The notes: a model not told the origin generated them from the letters alone. Counted from the stretch's first letter, positions 1 to 8,112 are shown. The stretch: 26,436 bases of DNA from Methylocystaceae bacterium UBA5192 (GCA_002412985.1 DHWC01000039.1:9620-36055), one strand, 5' to 3'. Numbers and translations: made by a program.

Positions 1-672
1 GCGCCAACCAGCTTTGTGAAGAAAATTAGCCGTAGAGCCCAATGCATCAGGCGCAGAACTTGCGATATTGCGACGACCATCGCCATCATGATCAACGGCT
101 GTGGTGAGGAACGTTGAGGGCATAAACTGCGTATGGCCAAAAGCCCCCGCCCATGAACCAAGAAACTCCTCGGCCTGTATATCGCCGCTATCGAGAATTT
201 TAAGCGCCGCCACAAACTCCTTGCGCCAATAATCATTTCGGCGCGGTGCGTCACAAGCTAAGGTCGCGAGAGATTGAATAACAGGGCGCTTACCGAAGCT
301 TTTACCAAAATCGGACTCGACGCCCCAAACAGCGACAATAGTTGCGGGGTCTACGCCATAACGCGTTTGCGCCGCATGTAAGGCGCTTGCATATTTGTGC
401 AGGAGTTGTTTGCCTTCCTCCACGCGCTCTTCATCGACTAAGCCTGCGACATAATCCCAAACAGGCGTCGTGAATTCAGGTTGTTTGTCCATAAAACTTA
501 CAGCGTCATTGGGCGTCATGCCGTCTGTGGCTGCGGAGATCGTTTGTTGCCGGACGCCTGCGCTTGCTGCTGTTTGGCGCAATCCAGCAAGGCAGTCAGA
601 GAAGTCTGCATGGGCTGAGGCAGGCGACATAAGCGCGAATGCAAGCGAGAAAAGCAAATGATTCGGTTTCAT
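1..672 (-). CDS. Lytic murein transglycosylase, MltB-like (3' end off left edge)
   Basis: Translating the minus strand from the ATG at 672 gives 224 open codons to the window edge, so the C-terminus is missing. Residues 1-22 form a signal peptide ending SAHA before DFSDCL, which places the enzyme in the periplasm. The chain then matches the GH103/SLT_2 lytic transglycosylases: QPEFTTPVWDYV, a VWGVESDFG block with the likely catalytic Glu at residue 119, a Cys-containing TLACDAPRRNDYW stretch, and FGHTQFMPSTF. Such enzymes cleave the MurNAc-GlcNAc bond of peptidoglycan and form 1,6-anhydro-MurNAc. A C-terminal peptidoglycan-binding domain is common in the family but would lie outside the window. 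It is transcribed away from the small gene at 838. Family is clear; the exact subfamily is not. Confidence 0.93.
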   Translation of the reverse strand, partial: MKPNHLLFSLAFALMSPASAHADFSDCLAGLRQTAASAGVRQQTISAATDGMTPNDAVSFMDKQPEFTTPVWDYVAGLVDEERVEEGKQLLHKYASALHAAQTRYGVDPATIVAVWGVESDFGKSFGKRPVIQSLATLACDAPRRNDYWRKEFVAALKILDSGDIQAEEFLGSWAGAFGHTQFMPSTFLTTAVDHDGDGRRNIASSAPDALGSTANFLHKAGWR

Positions 673-837
673 TGGTGAATGCTAACGCAAGGCGAAGCTT
701 TTGACACGTTAAGCTTGTGGCGTTTTTTTGCGGATAAAAGGCTGACAACAGCGGGCTGGGACGCGCGCGATGTGGTAGTGAGATGTTTCTAAGCGGGCGT
801 TGGTCGCGCGCAGGCGTATTGGGACGCTGGAGTAAAT

Positions 838-1137
838 ATGCGCGGAGTCGGAACTCTGATTAGCTGGGCGCTATTTTACGCTGGTATGGCGTTTTTACTG
901 TCGCATTTCCTTGGAGAAGAACGAAAGCGCCTCGATCCCCCTGCGCCCGCTCAAAGCCTTGCCCCGACCCTTGAGGAAGAACAACCAGCGCTTCAGTCGC
1001 GTCAAAACGCGCCAGAAATCCCAGAGCGCATGCCATGCCACTATGGCAAGTCGATTTATAACCAGGACTGCGCCGGCGCACCGCAGCCGCCGCGTAAAAT
1101 CAAGTCGCTGAAGATGGCCCCGCCTGAGGCCAATTAA
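838..1137 (+). CDS. Small membrane-anchored hypothetical protein
   Basis: A 99-residue protein that I do not recognise. Residues 7-27 are a hydrophobic helix (ISWALFYAGMAFLLSHFLG), followed by a charged ERKR stop-transfer and then a Pro/Ala/Gln/Glu-rich tail of about 70 residues. The tail contains two cysteines (67 and 79) in a MPCHYGKSIYNQDCAGAP segment and ends in basic and proline residues. This is the look of a single-pass inner-membrane protein with a flexible tail. The start is supported by a GGAG element about 5 bases before the ATG. It stands alone, with the transglycosylase diverging on the left and 368 bases without a gene on the right. Function unknown; the overlapping minus-strand frame at 860-1081 is judged a shadow. 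Confidence 0.6.
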   Translation: MRGVGTLISWALFYAGMAFLLSHFLGEERKRLDPPAPAQSLAPTLEEEQPALQSRQNAPEIPERMPCHYGKSIYNQDCAGAPQPPRKIKSLKMAPPEAN

Positions 1138-1505
1138 CGCGTTTCTTAGAAATCTTGGATGGGCCGAGAGCGCGATGCGACGTTAGGCGTCCCGCCGCCC
1201 TGCAGCATGGAATTTTAAAATCGAGCGCATGATTCTCCCTTGATCCGGGACGTAAGGCGCATGTTCGAGGGCGATGAGCGAGCTGGGGGGGATCCATCTT
1301 TGGATCGATGGTTTTCGGGTGCATAAATTTTATCTTTTAAATACAGGAATGTATAAAAAATAGAGGTCTTTATAGCGTCTTTTTGCCGGTCTAAGAATTG
1401 CGCTTATCGACTCTTCTAGGCTGGCTATGGTTAAAGGGGGCGAGAGATCCGACTCAGACAGGTAGAGCGATCTTGAAAATCCCAGATTGAAGAAGGAATG
1501 GATGA
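1138..1505. other. Intergenic stretch, no gene seen
   Basis: No convincing reading frame lies here. It holds a small perfect hairpin (GATCCA at 1291-1296 pairing with TGGATC at 1301-1306, loop TCTT) and an AT-rich patch at about 1323-1375 that may carry promoter elements for the gene at 1506. I cannot define -35/-10 boxes with confidence. A Shine-Dalgarno-like AGAAGGAATGG at about 1490-1500 belongs to the next gene. Confidence 0.5.
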
Positions 1506-1748
1506 ATGCGCACTATTTTCCGGCTCTCGGCTGTCTTAGCGGTTTTTGCGGTTGCGCCCGCTTTTGCAGAGGGAACGCCAGAGCAAAAGGCGGCTTGTGA
1601 AAACGACGCCTACCGTCTCTGTGAATCAGCCGTTCCCGACGCCGTCGCCATTGAAAAATGTCTTGCGGCGCATTTGTCGGCGCTTTCTGCAGATTGTCGT
1701 TCTGAATTCTCCGGCGGCGCTACCGCCAAGAAGGGACGCAAGCACTAA
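1506..1748 (+). CDS. Small exported four-cysteine protein
   Basis: An 80-residue protein with a signal peptide (residues 1-21, cut after AFA), so probably periplasmic. The mature part has four cysteines at 31, 39, 52 and 64, in a CENDAYRLC ... KCL ... DCR arrangement that recalls the cysteine-rich repeat (GCR1-like) small proteins common in Rhizobiales. The spacing would allow two disulfides holding a helical hairpin. It ends in a very basic tail (KKGRKH). The start is set by a strong ribosome-binding site (AGAAGGAATGG) and gives the complete signal peptide. A perfect intrinsic terminator follows 19 bases after the stop, suggesting a single-gene unit. Molecular function unknown. Confidence 0.8.
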   Translation: MRTIFRLSAVLAVFAVAPAFAEGTPEQKAACENDAYRLCESAVPDAVAIEKCLAAHLSALSADCRSEFSGGATAKKGRKH

Positions 1749-1767
1749 ACGCTACGTGTCACGATCA

Positions 1768-1801
1768 AGCCCCGGCTTAGCGATAAGCCGGGGCTTTTTT
1801 T
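1768..1801 (+). terminator. Intrinsic terminator after the four-cysteine protein gene
   Basis: A 12-bp perfect stem (AGCCCCGGCTTA at 1768-1779, TAAGCCGGGGCT at 1784-1795) with a GCGA tetraloop is followed directly by a run of T on the plus strand. The minus-strand side has no T-tract, so it mainly protects leuB from read-through from the left rather than ending leuB. Confidence 0.93.
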
Positions 1802-1805
1802 ATGC

Positions 1806-2915
1806 TTACGCAAGAAGTTTCTTCAGCTGCGCGACAATTGCATTGCCCATTTCGCTGGTTGAAACGCTTTGTGCGGCCTCGCCCTTAATATCCGCAGTGC
1901 GCATTCCTTGAGCCAACACAGCGGAAATCGCCGCTTCAATTGCATCTGCAGCTTTTGGAAGATTGAACGAATAGCGCATCGCCATGCCAAGCGAACCAAT
2001 CATTGCAATCGGATTGGCGATGCCTTTTCCTGCAATGTCTGGCGCAGAGCCGTGCACGGGTTCATACATCGCTTTGCGCTGACCTTTGCTGTCCGCTGCG
2101 CCGAGTGAAGCTGAAGGCAGCATGCCTAGAGAACCCGTTAACATTGAGGCGACATCAGAAAGCATGTCACCAAACAAATTATCGGTAACAATGACATCGA
2201 ACTGCTTTGGCCAACGCACCAGTTGCATGCCTAAAGCGTCAGCGAGCATATGTTCTAGTTGAACATCTGCATATTCTCGCTTGTGTAAAGCGGTAATCAC
2301 TTCCCGCCAGAGCAGGCCTGATTTCATAACATTGGCTTTTTCAGAGGAGGTGACTTTATTGTTACGCTTACGCGCAAGTTCAAATGCGACGCGACCAATG
2401 CGCTCGATTTCATAGGTCTCATAAACTTGCGTATCAACGCCACGCTTTTGGCCATTGCCAAGATCGATAATTTCTTTGGGCTCGCCAAAATAAACGCCGC
2501 CCGTCAATTCGCGCACGATCATAATATCAAGATTATCCACCAGTTCGCGTTTGAGCGAAGAGGCTTCCGCTAAAGCAGGATAACAAATAGCTGGACGAAG
2601 GTTGGCAAAAAGGCCGAGATCTTTGCGTAAGCGTAACAATCCAGCTTCGGGCCGCACATCATAGGGAACGCCGTCCCATTTAGGCCCGCCCACCGCGGCA
2701 AGCAAAACAGCATCGCTTGCTTGTGCAAGCTTCATATCCCCTTCGCTAATTGCGACGCCATGAACATCATAGGCCGCGCCACCGACAAGGCCACGCTCAA
2801 TGTCAAATTTTGCAATGCCTGCGGTTTCTAAAAACGCGAGAACCTTTTCAGCCTCGGCGGAAATTTCTGGACCAATGCCGTCTCCTGGCAGGAGCAGAAG
2901 CTTAAAGGCGGACAT
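1806..2915 (-). CDS. leuB: 3-isopropylmalate dehydrogenase
   Basis: A full-length LeuB (369 residues). It oxidises and decarboxylates 3-isopropylmalate to 2-oxoisocaproate with NAD+ in leucine synthesis, in the cytoplasm. Visible signatures are LPGDGIGPE at 9-17, RELTGG at 135-140, the metal-binding aspartates D226, D250 and D254 (the last two in DNLFGDMLSD, 245-254), and the NAD-site block EPVHGSAPDIAGKGIANP at 285-302. The start is preceded by a weak AGG-type ribosome-binding site. leuC and leuD are not adjacent, which is usual for alphaproteobacteria. The upstream region (2916-3060) contains two short perfect inverted repeats that would fall in its 5' leader. Confidence 0.98.
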   Translation of the reverse strand: MSAFKLLLLPGDGIGPEISAEAEKVLAFLETAGIAKFDIERGLVGGAAYDVHGVAISEGDMKLAQASDAVLLAAVGGPKWDGVPYDVRPEAGLLRLRKDLGLFANLRPAICYPALAEASSLKRELVDNLDIMIVRELTGGVYFGEPKEIIDLGNGQKRGVDTQVYETYEIERIGRVAFELARKRNNKVTSSEKANVMKSGLLWREVITALHKREYADVQLEHMLADALGMQLVRWPKQFDVIVTDNLFGDMLSDVASMLTGSLGMLPSASLGAADSKGQRKAMYEPVHGSAPDIAGKGIANPIAMIGSLGMAMRYSFNLPKAADAIEAAISAVLAQGMRTADIKGEAAQSVSTSEMGNAIVAQLKKLLA

Positions 2916-2977
2916 GAAAACCTCATTTAACAGTTGGAGAAACTCGCGCCGTCAATAGAGCGATGAACTCTGCGACG

Positions 2978-3012
2978 CAACACTCGTGTTGGGCGGTTGT
3001 CTCGTGCGACAA
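2978..3012 (-). promoter_or_regulatory. Tandem inverted repeats in the leuB upstream region
   Basis: Two perfect short hairpins lie side by side 63-97 bases before leuB: CAACAC-TC-GTGTTG (2978-2991) and TTGTC-TCGTGC-GACAA (2997-3012). They could be a protein operator or fold in the mRNA leader. There is no T-tract after them and I find no leucine-rich leader peptide, so a leu attenuator is not supported. Confidence 0.3.
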
Positions 3013-3158
3013 TTCGCGCGCAGCCACGCTCTTGCCGCAACAGCAGAAGGCGTGCAGCTTCAATATTGTAAATATAACAGTTTCGCAGGGCCTTCGAAGC
3101 TTGGAACGAAACTTCTGGCGGTTGACGCTTATCGCCAAGATAGAAGGGGAGTTATTTT

Positions 3159-3626
3159 ATGAACAAGATTACGATTGCTGCTCTAACGCTGCTGACTTTT
3201 TTTGCTGCGGCGGCCCCGGCCCGCGCCTTCTGTCTCATGAATTGTGAGCCCAAGCCTGAGGCTGTGCGGAAAGTTTTCGAAAACATTATTAAGAAAAAAT
3301 TCGATGCGGACGCCGTCGTTGAGAAATTTGATATCACGCGCGGCTGGGCGCTGGATGTCGAGGGCGCGGGCCATGCAGGTTATGAGTTTTATTTCACGGC
3401 TGCGGTTAAATTTCCAAAGGGCGCGAATTTAGAGTGCAAACCGGAAGCAGACGGCAAGGTGAAGGAAGGTTGTTCCGCCAGCACCTATTATTCAACAACA
3501 GTTCAAAATCAGATGATTAAAGAAAAACAATATATCGAGCCGGGCAAAGTCGTTGAATTCAAGGATGAGACGCGCTTTGACGAAGAAGGCGGAGCCTGGA
3601 AGGGCCAAGACGGTAATAAATATTGA
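3159..3626 (+). CDS. Exported hypothetical protein with four cysteines
   Basis: A 155-residue protein of unknown function. Residues 1-23 are a classical signal peptide ending PARA, followed by FCLMNC. Mature cysteines at 25, 29, 93 and 105 could form two disulfides, which fits the periplasm. The body is charged and mixed alpha/beta in character with alternating hydrophobic residues (GYEFYFTAAVKF, QYIEPGKVVEFKDE), resembling a small beta-rich domain rather than an enzyme with a recognisable active site. A strong AAGGGGAG ribosome-binding site fixes the start. It has its own strong terminator at 3650-3677, so it is probably a monocistronic gene. It diverges from leuB. Confidence 0.8.
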   Translation: MNKITIAALTLLTFFAAAAPARAFCLMNCEPKPEAVRKVFENIIKKKFDADAVVEKFDITRGWALDVEGAGHAGYEFYFTAAVKFPKGANLECKPEADGKVKEGCSASTYYSTTVQNQMIKEKQYIEPGKVVEFKDETRFDEEGGAWKGQDGNKY

Positions 3627-3649
3627 GCCCTTGACGAAATGCTGTCCCT

Positions 3650-3677
3650 AAGCGCGCGCGAGGCGCGCGCTTTTTTT
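3650..3677 (+). terminator. Intrinsic terminator after the 155-residue exported protein gene
   Basis: A 10-bp perfect stem (AAGCGCGCGC at 3650-3659, GCGCGCGCTT at 3663-3672) with a GAG loop runs into seven T residues. It separates this unit from secG. Confidence 0.92.
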
Positions 3678-3803
3678 AAGTTGCCTCACATAAAACCTGA
3701 CCTTTCTCACGGCCGCAACTTGGTGTAAAAGCGCCCAGGTTAAGCGCGTCGAGCCCGCTTCTTACGGAGCGCTCCGCCCAAGAGAATGTAGAAAAGGTTT
3801 TAA

Positions 3804-4286
3804 ATGCAACAGGTTATCATTGCGATCCACCTCATGGTGGTGTCCGCTCTCGTTATTCTCATTCTCTATCAAAAATCCGAAGGCGGCGCGCTCGGCATGG
3901 GTCAAAGCGGCGTTTTCACCGGTCGCGGCCAAGCCAATGCGCTAACCCGCGCGACAGGAATTCTAGCAACAATTTTCTTCCTGACCAGCATCGCGCTGAC
4001 CGTTTTGCCCGCATGGCAGCGGCGCTCTGAGGGTGGGGACGACTGGACGAAGGCTCTGGATCAAGGCGCGATCAAGCTGAAAGAGGTCAAGCCTGAGACC
4101 AAGCAGGGCGATAAACCCGCCATTCCAGAAGCAAATAAAGATAGCATCTTTGACCAATTGCAGCGCGCACAACAGCAGCGCGTGCAATCTGCGCCCGCCG
4201 CAGCGCCGACAGCTGAGCCGCCAAGCGCGCCGGCTAAGGGTGCGCCAGCTGAGCCAAAAACAGGCAAACCTGCCGCGGGCCAATAA
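3804..4286 (+). CDS. secG: Preprotein translocase subunit SecG
   Basis: SecG is the small third subunit of the SecYEG channel in the inner membrane and stimulates protein export driven by SecA. The sequence shows two transmembrane helices (about 3-22 and 51-69) joined by the conserved cytoplasmic loop SEGGALGMGQ...FTGRG. The C-terminal tail from about residue 72 is some 90 residues rich in Ala, Pro, Lys and Gln, longer than in E. coli SecG (110 residues in all) but common among alphaproteobacteria. The start is supported by AAAAGG about 8 bases upstream and by the family N-terminus. It lies 109 bases before pyrG, a conserved neighbourhood in this group. Confidence 0.96.
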   Translation: MQQVIIAIHLMVVSALVILILYQKSEGGALGMGQSGVFTGRGQANALTRATGILATIFFLTSIALTVLPAWQRRSEGGDDWTKALDQGAIKLKEVKPETKQGDKPAIPEANKDSIFDQLQRAQQQRVQSAPAAAPTAEPPSAPAKGAPAEPKTGKPAAGQ

Positions 4287-4395
4287 ATTTTTCGTTGAAT
4301 TTGGCTTGAGGATGAAAATCGGCTGGGGAAAGCGCTTTTCCCAAAGCAAGAAAGTTCTATCCAAAGCGCCTGAAATTCTTTAGGCGTTAAATCCC

Positions 4396-6024
4396 ATGGC
4401 GCGGTACATCTTCATCACCGGCGGCGTGGTTTCTTCTCTTGGTAAAGGTTTGGCGTCGGCAGTGCTCGGCGCGCTTTTACAAGCACGCGGCTACACAGTT
4501 CGGCTACGTAAGCTCGATCCCTACCTCAACATTGATCCAGGGACGATGAGCCCCTATCAGCACGGCGAAGTTTTCGTTACAGACGACGGCGCTGAAACTG
4601 ATCTAGATCTTGGTCACTATGAGCGTTTCACAGGACGCCCGGCGACGCGTCAAGATAATGTGACGACCGGACGCATCTATCAAGATATTATCAATAAAGA
4701 GCGGCGCGGCGATTATTTAGGCGCAACGATACAAGTCATTCCCCATGTCACTAATGCGATTAAAGCATTTGCGCTTGAAGGAAATGAGAATGTTGATTTC
4801 GTTTTAATCGAAATTGGCGGAACGGTTGGCGACATTGAAGGTTTGCCTTTTTTTGAAGCGATCCGACAAATTAAAAATGATTTACCGCTACATCACTGCA
4901 TTTATGTTCATCTGACCTTATTGCCCTTTATCCCAAGCGCTGGCGAATTGAAGACAAAGCCAACGCAGCATTCGGTGAAAGAATTACGCTCCATCGGTAT
5001 TCAGCCAGATATTCTCCTCTGTCGAACAGATCGGGAGATCCCGCGCGAAGAGCGACGTAAACTTGGTCTTTTTTGTAATGTGCGCGAGCAAGCGGTTATT
5101 GAGGCGCGGGATGCGGCGAATATTTATGATGTTCCGCGCGCCTATCATGCGGCAGGTCTTGATGCGCAGGTCTTAGCGGCTTTCGGTATTGAGCCTGCGC
5201 CAAAGCCCGATATGAGTCGGTGGAACGCCGTCACGCAGCGTATCAATAATCCAGAGGGCGAAGTCACGATCGCCGTTGTGGGTAAATATACCGAAATGAA
5301 AGACGCCTATAAGAGCTTAATTGAAGCTCTTGCACATGGCGGCCTCGCAAATCTTGTTAAAGTTAATTTGGATTGGATCGAGTCCGAGATTTTTGAAAGC
5401 GGCGATCCTGCCGCGCGCTTAGAGCATGTGCATGGTATTTTAGTGCCAGGAGGTTTTGGTCAACGGGGCGCTGAAGGAAAAATCCTCGCTGCGCGTTTTG
5501 CCCGAGAAAGAGGCGTTCCTTATTTTGGCATCTGCTTTGGCATGCAGATGGCGGTGATTGAGGCTGCGCGCGCTTTGGCGGGCGTCGATAAAGCAAATTC
5601 TACTGAATTTGGTCCGTGTGACGAGCCAGTCGTCGGATTGATGACAGAGTGGCTGCGCGGAAACGCTCTCGAGAAACGTCGCGCCGATGGCGATTTAGGC
5701 GGCACGATGCGCCTTGGCGCTTTCCCGGCATTGCTTAAGTCAGGGTCCCGCATTGCCGAGATTTATGGTGCAACAGAGATTTCTGAGCGTCATCGTCATC
5801 GCTATGAAGTGAATTTCACTTATCGGGAGCGTCTCGAGGCTAAAGGGTTGGTCTTTGCTGGAACTTCGCCAGACGGCCTTCTTCCTGAAACAGTCGAGAT
5901 CCCAGAGCATCCTTGGTTTATCGGCGTGCAATATCACCCTGAGTTAAAATCGCGCCCCTTTGAGCCGCACCCTCTGTTTGCGAGTTTCATTGCCGCCGCT
6001 AAAGCGCAAAGCCGTCTCGTTTGA
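4396..6024 (+). CDS. pyrG: CTP synthase (glutamine-hydrolysing)
   Basis: A 542-residue full-length CTP synthase. It makes CTP from UTP, ATP and glutamine, the last step of pyrimidine nucleotide synthesis. The N-terminal synthetase domain (about 1-265) carries GGVVSSLGKGLASA with the P-loop at 10-21, LRKLDPYLNIDPGTMSP, and EIGGTVGDIE at 139-148. The class I glutamine amidotransferase domain carries PGGFGQRG (351-358), the nucleophile C380 in GICFGMQ, and H514/E516 in QYHPEL, completing the catalytic triad. The start matches the family N-terminus (MARYIFITGGVVSSLGKG) although the ribosome-binding site is weak. In many relatives kdsA follows pyrG; here the ilv genes follow after a 284-base gap. 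Confidence 0.98.
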   Translation: MARYIFITGGVVSSLGKGLASAVLGALLQARGYTVRLRKLDPYLNIDPGTMSPYQHGEVFVTDDGAETDLDLGHYERFTGRPATRQDNVTTGRIYQDIINKERRGDYLGATIQVIPHVTNAIKAFALEGNENVDFVLIEIGGTVGDIEGLPFFEAIRQIKNDLPLHHCIYVHLTLLPFIPSAGELKTKPTQHSVKELRSIGIQPDILLCRTDREIPREERRKLGLFCNVREQAVIEARDAANIYDVPRAYHAAGLDAQVLAAFGIEPAPKPDMSRWNAVTQRINNPEGEVTIAVVGKYTEMKDAYKSLIEALAHGGLANLVKVNLDWIESEIFESGDPAARLEHVHGILVPGGFGQRGAEGKILAARFARERGVPYFGICFGMQMAVIEAARALAGVDKANSTEFGPCDEPVVGLMTEWLRGNALEKRRADGDLGGTMRLGAFPALLKSGSRIAEIYGATEISERHRHRYEVNFTYRERLEAKGLVFAGTSPDGLLPETVEIPEHPWFIGVQYHPELKSRPFEPHPLFASFIAAAKAQSRLV

Positions 6025-6173
6025 GGAAAAGCGGTGGCGTCGATAGCGCTCCTCGGGCGTGCTTTTGTCCGAGTGCGGCACGCTAAGATTTAAGCGGCCC
6101 AAGATCGGCTGTTTTCATCTGGCTTGATTCTCTTGCGCGCCTATCTTAACCTTCATTTTCAAGAGGAAGCGCT

Positions 6174-6209
6174 ATGCCTAAACCAAATGTGGTATCTTTA
6201 ACGCCTTAG
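6174..6209 (+). CDS. Candidate ilvB leader peptide (11 residues)
   Basis: A tiny reading frame, MPKPNVVSLTP, begins 135 bases before ilvB with a good ribosome-binding site (AAGAGGAAG, about 4 bases before the ATG). It has two consecutive valine codons and one leucine codon among eleven, modest but in the right place for sensing branched-chain aminoacyl-tRNA. Its stop codon lies inside the first of a series of competing hairpins that ends in a terminator. Leader-peptide attenuation of amino-acid genes is established in alphaproteobacteria; that this frame is translated is my inference. Confidence 0.5.
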   Translation: MPKPNVVSLTP

Positions 6210-6276
6210 GCGGAGCGGGGAGCTTACCCCTTCGCCAATAAAGGCGCTTGACCCGGCCCCCTCGAGGGCCTTTTTT
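6203..6276 (+). promoter_or_regulatory. Putative transcription attenuator of ilvBNC
   Basis: Four segments can pair exclusively in turn. Segment 1 (GCC at 6203-6205, at the end of the leader frame) can pair with GGC at 6209-6211 around the stop codon. Segment 2 (GGCG at 6209-6212 plus GGGG at 6217-6220) pairs with CCCC 6227-6230 and CGCC 6233-6236. Segment 3 (CGCC 6233-6236) can instead pair with GGCG at 6243-6246. The last helix is GGCCC (6255-6259) with GGGCC (6266-6270) followed by six T. Together with the short leader frame this is the layout of a ribosome-mediated attenuator. The pairing is read from sequence; the regulatory role is inference. Confidence 0.5.
6255..6276 (+). terminator. 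Intrinsic terminator in the ilvB leader
   Basis: A GGCCC/GGGCC stem with loop CCTCGA is followed by TTTTTT, 33 bases before the ilvB start. AAAGG at 6240-6244 could also pair with the CCTTT at 6269-6273 as an alternative, larger fold. A terminator between leader and structural gene only makes sense if it is conditional, or if it ends pyrG transcription. Confidence 0.7.
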
Positions 6277-6308
6277 ATTGCCTCGCGCAGAGTGAACAAC
6301 GGAATAGG

Positions 6309-8084
6309 ATGATGCCGAAGGAAATGACGGGGGCGGAAATGGTCGTTGAAGCCCTTAAGGATCAGGGGGTTGATACGATTTTTGGCTATCCCGGCGGCGC
6401 CGTGCTGCCGATCTATGACGTCCTATTCCACCAAGAAAAAATCTTGCACGTCCTTGTGCGCCACGAGCAAGGCGCGGCGCACGCTGCTGAAGGCTACGCG
6501 CGCTCGTCGGGTAAGGTGGGTGTGTTGCTCGTTACCTCCGGCCCAGGCGCCACCAATACGATCACCGGCTTGACGGATGCATTAATGGATTCAATTCCGC
6601 TTGTGTGCATCACCGGACAAGTGCCGACGCATTTGATTGGCTCAGACGCCTTTCAAGAATGCGATACAGTTGGCATTACGCGCCATTGCACTAAGCATAA
6701 TTATCTCGTGAAGAATGTCGCAGATTTACCGCGGATTTTGCATGAGGCTTTTTATGTCGCTTCAACGGGTCGGCCAGGACCTGTAGTTATCGATATTCCA
6801 AAGGACGTACAATTCTCGCGCGGTTTCTACACGCCGCCAGCGGGCGTAGCGCATAAAACCTATCATCCAAAGCTTGATGCGGATCTAAGCGCAATCCAGG
6901 CTGCTGTAGAAATGATGGCGCAAGCGAAGCGTCCGATCTTTTATACTGGCGGCGGCGTTATCAATTCTGGTCCCTCAGCTTCAACGTTGTTGCGCGAACT
7001 TGTCGCGCTCACAGGTTTCCCCATCACCTCGACCTTGATGGGATTGGGCGCCTACCCCGCTTCAGGCGCTAATTGGCTCGGCATGCTGGGCATGCATGGT
7101 ACATTTGAAGCAAATAACGCCATGCATGATTGCGATTTAATGATCGCTGTTGGTTCTCGCTTTGATGATCGCATTACAGGGCGTCTTGACGCTTTCTCCC
7201 CCGGATCAAAGAAAATTCATATCGATATCGATCGCTCGTCAATCAATAAGAATGTCAAAGTCGACTTACCTATCGTTGGCGATTGCGGCCATGTGTTAGA
7301 AGCATTAGTGCGCGTCTGGCGTGCAGAGGCTAAACATGCGGATCAGCCATCATTGGATGCGTGGTGGGATGAAATAAATCAGTGGCGCGCCAAGAAGTCG
7401 CTAGCATATCGCGCTTCTTCAAAAACAATTAAGCCTCAATATGCCGTGCAACGTCTTTATGCGCTCACGCAGAATAAAGATGTCTACATCACAACGGAAG
7501 TTGGTCAGCATCAGATGTGGGCGGCGCAACATTATCATTTTGATGAACCAAACCGCTGGATGACCTCGGGCGGTCTTGGCACAATGGGTTATGGGTTGCC
7601 TGCTGCAATTGGCGCGCAGCTCGCGCATCCTAAAGCTCTTGTCATCGATATTGCAGGCGAAGCGTCGATCTTGATGAATATTCAGGAGATGTCCACGGCG
7701 ATACAATATCGCTTGCCTGTGAAAATCTTCATTTTGAACAACGAATATATGGGCATGGTGCGTCAGTGGCAGGAATTGCTTCATGGCGGGCGGTATTCAC
7801 ACAGCTATTCAGAAGCCTTGCCTGATTTTGTGAAATTAGCGGAAGCTTTTGGCGCTAAAGGCATTCGGTGTAGCGATCCTGCCTTGCTGGATGCAGCGAT
7901 TGAAGAAATGATCAATTATGACGGCCCGGTGATCTTTGATTGCCTTGTCGATAAGGTTGAGAATTGTTTCCCAATGATTCCATCAGGCAAGGCGCATAAT
8001 GATATGTTGCTTGCAGATTTGTCTGATGACGCTGGCCTAGAACTAGGCTCAATCATTGACGAAAAAGGTAAAATGCTCGTTTAA
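6309..8084 (+). CDS. ilvB: Acetolactate synthase, large (catalytic) subunit
   Basis: A 591-residue thiamine-diphosphate enzyme that condenses two pyruvates to acetolactate, or pyruvate with 2-oxobutyrate, the first common step of valine, leucine and isoleucine synthesis. The N-terminal domain has FGYPGGAVLPIYD and the catalytic Glu E53 in VRHEQGAAHAAEGYAR. The central FAD-binding-type domain spans about 190-340. The C-terminal ThDP domain has GGLGTMGYGLPAAIGAQ (421-437), GEAS at 450-453 and NNEYMGMV at 477-484, with the Glu-for-Asp variant of the GDG metal motif that rhizobial enzymes share. Two adjacent ATGs (6309 and 6312) follow GGAATAGG. It is followed by ilvN after 28 bases and sits behind a putative attenuator. 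Confidence 0.97.
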   Translation: MMPKEMTGAEMVVEALKDQGVDTIFGYPGGAVLPIYDVLFHQEKILHVLVRHEQGAAHAAEGYARSSGKVGVLLVTSGPGATNTITGLTDALMDSIPLVCITGQVPTHLIGSDAFQECDTVGITRHCTKHNYLVKNVADLPRILHEAFYVASTGRPGPVVIDIPKDVQFSRGFYTPPAGVAHKTYHPKLDADLSAIQAAVEMMAQAKRPIFYTGGGVINSGPSASTLLRELVALTGFPITSTLMGLGAYPASGANWLGMLGMHGTFEANNAMHDCDLMIAVGSRFDDRITGRLDAFSPGSKKIHIDIDRSSINKNVKVDLPIVGDCGHVLEALVRVWRAEAKHADQPSLDAWWDEINQWRAKKSLAYRASSKTIKPQYAVQRLYALTQNKDVYITTEVGQHQMWAAQHYHFDEPNRWMTSGGLGTMGYGLPAAIGAQLAHPKALVIDIAGEASILMNIQEMSTAIQYRLPVKIFILNNEYMGMVRQWQELLHGGRYSHSYSEALPDFVKLAEAFGAKGIRCSDPALLDAAIEEMINYDGPVIFDCLVDKVENCFPMIPSGKAHNDMLLADLSDDAGLELGSIIDEKGKMLV

Positions 8085-8112
8085 GCCGATCGACGATCGT
8101 CTGAGGATTATC

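Noticed and set aside
3963..4364. 133-codon minus-strand frame under secG
   Set aside because: Antisense to secG; Arg/Leu/Cys-rich composition with no ribosome-binding site or homology I can recognise.
6040..6110. pyrG terminator from the GCGTGC/GCACGC repeat
   Set aside because: The stem has a long loop and no following T-tract.
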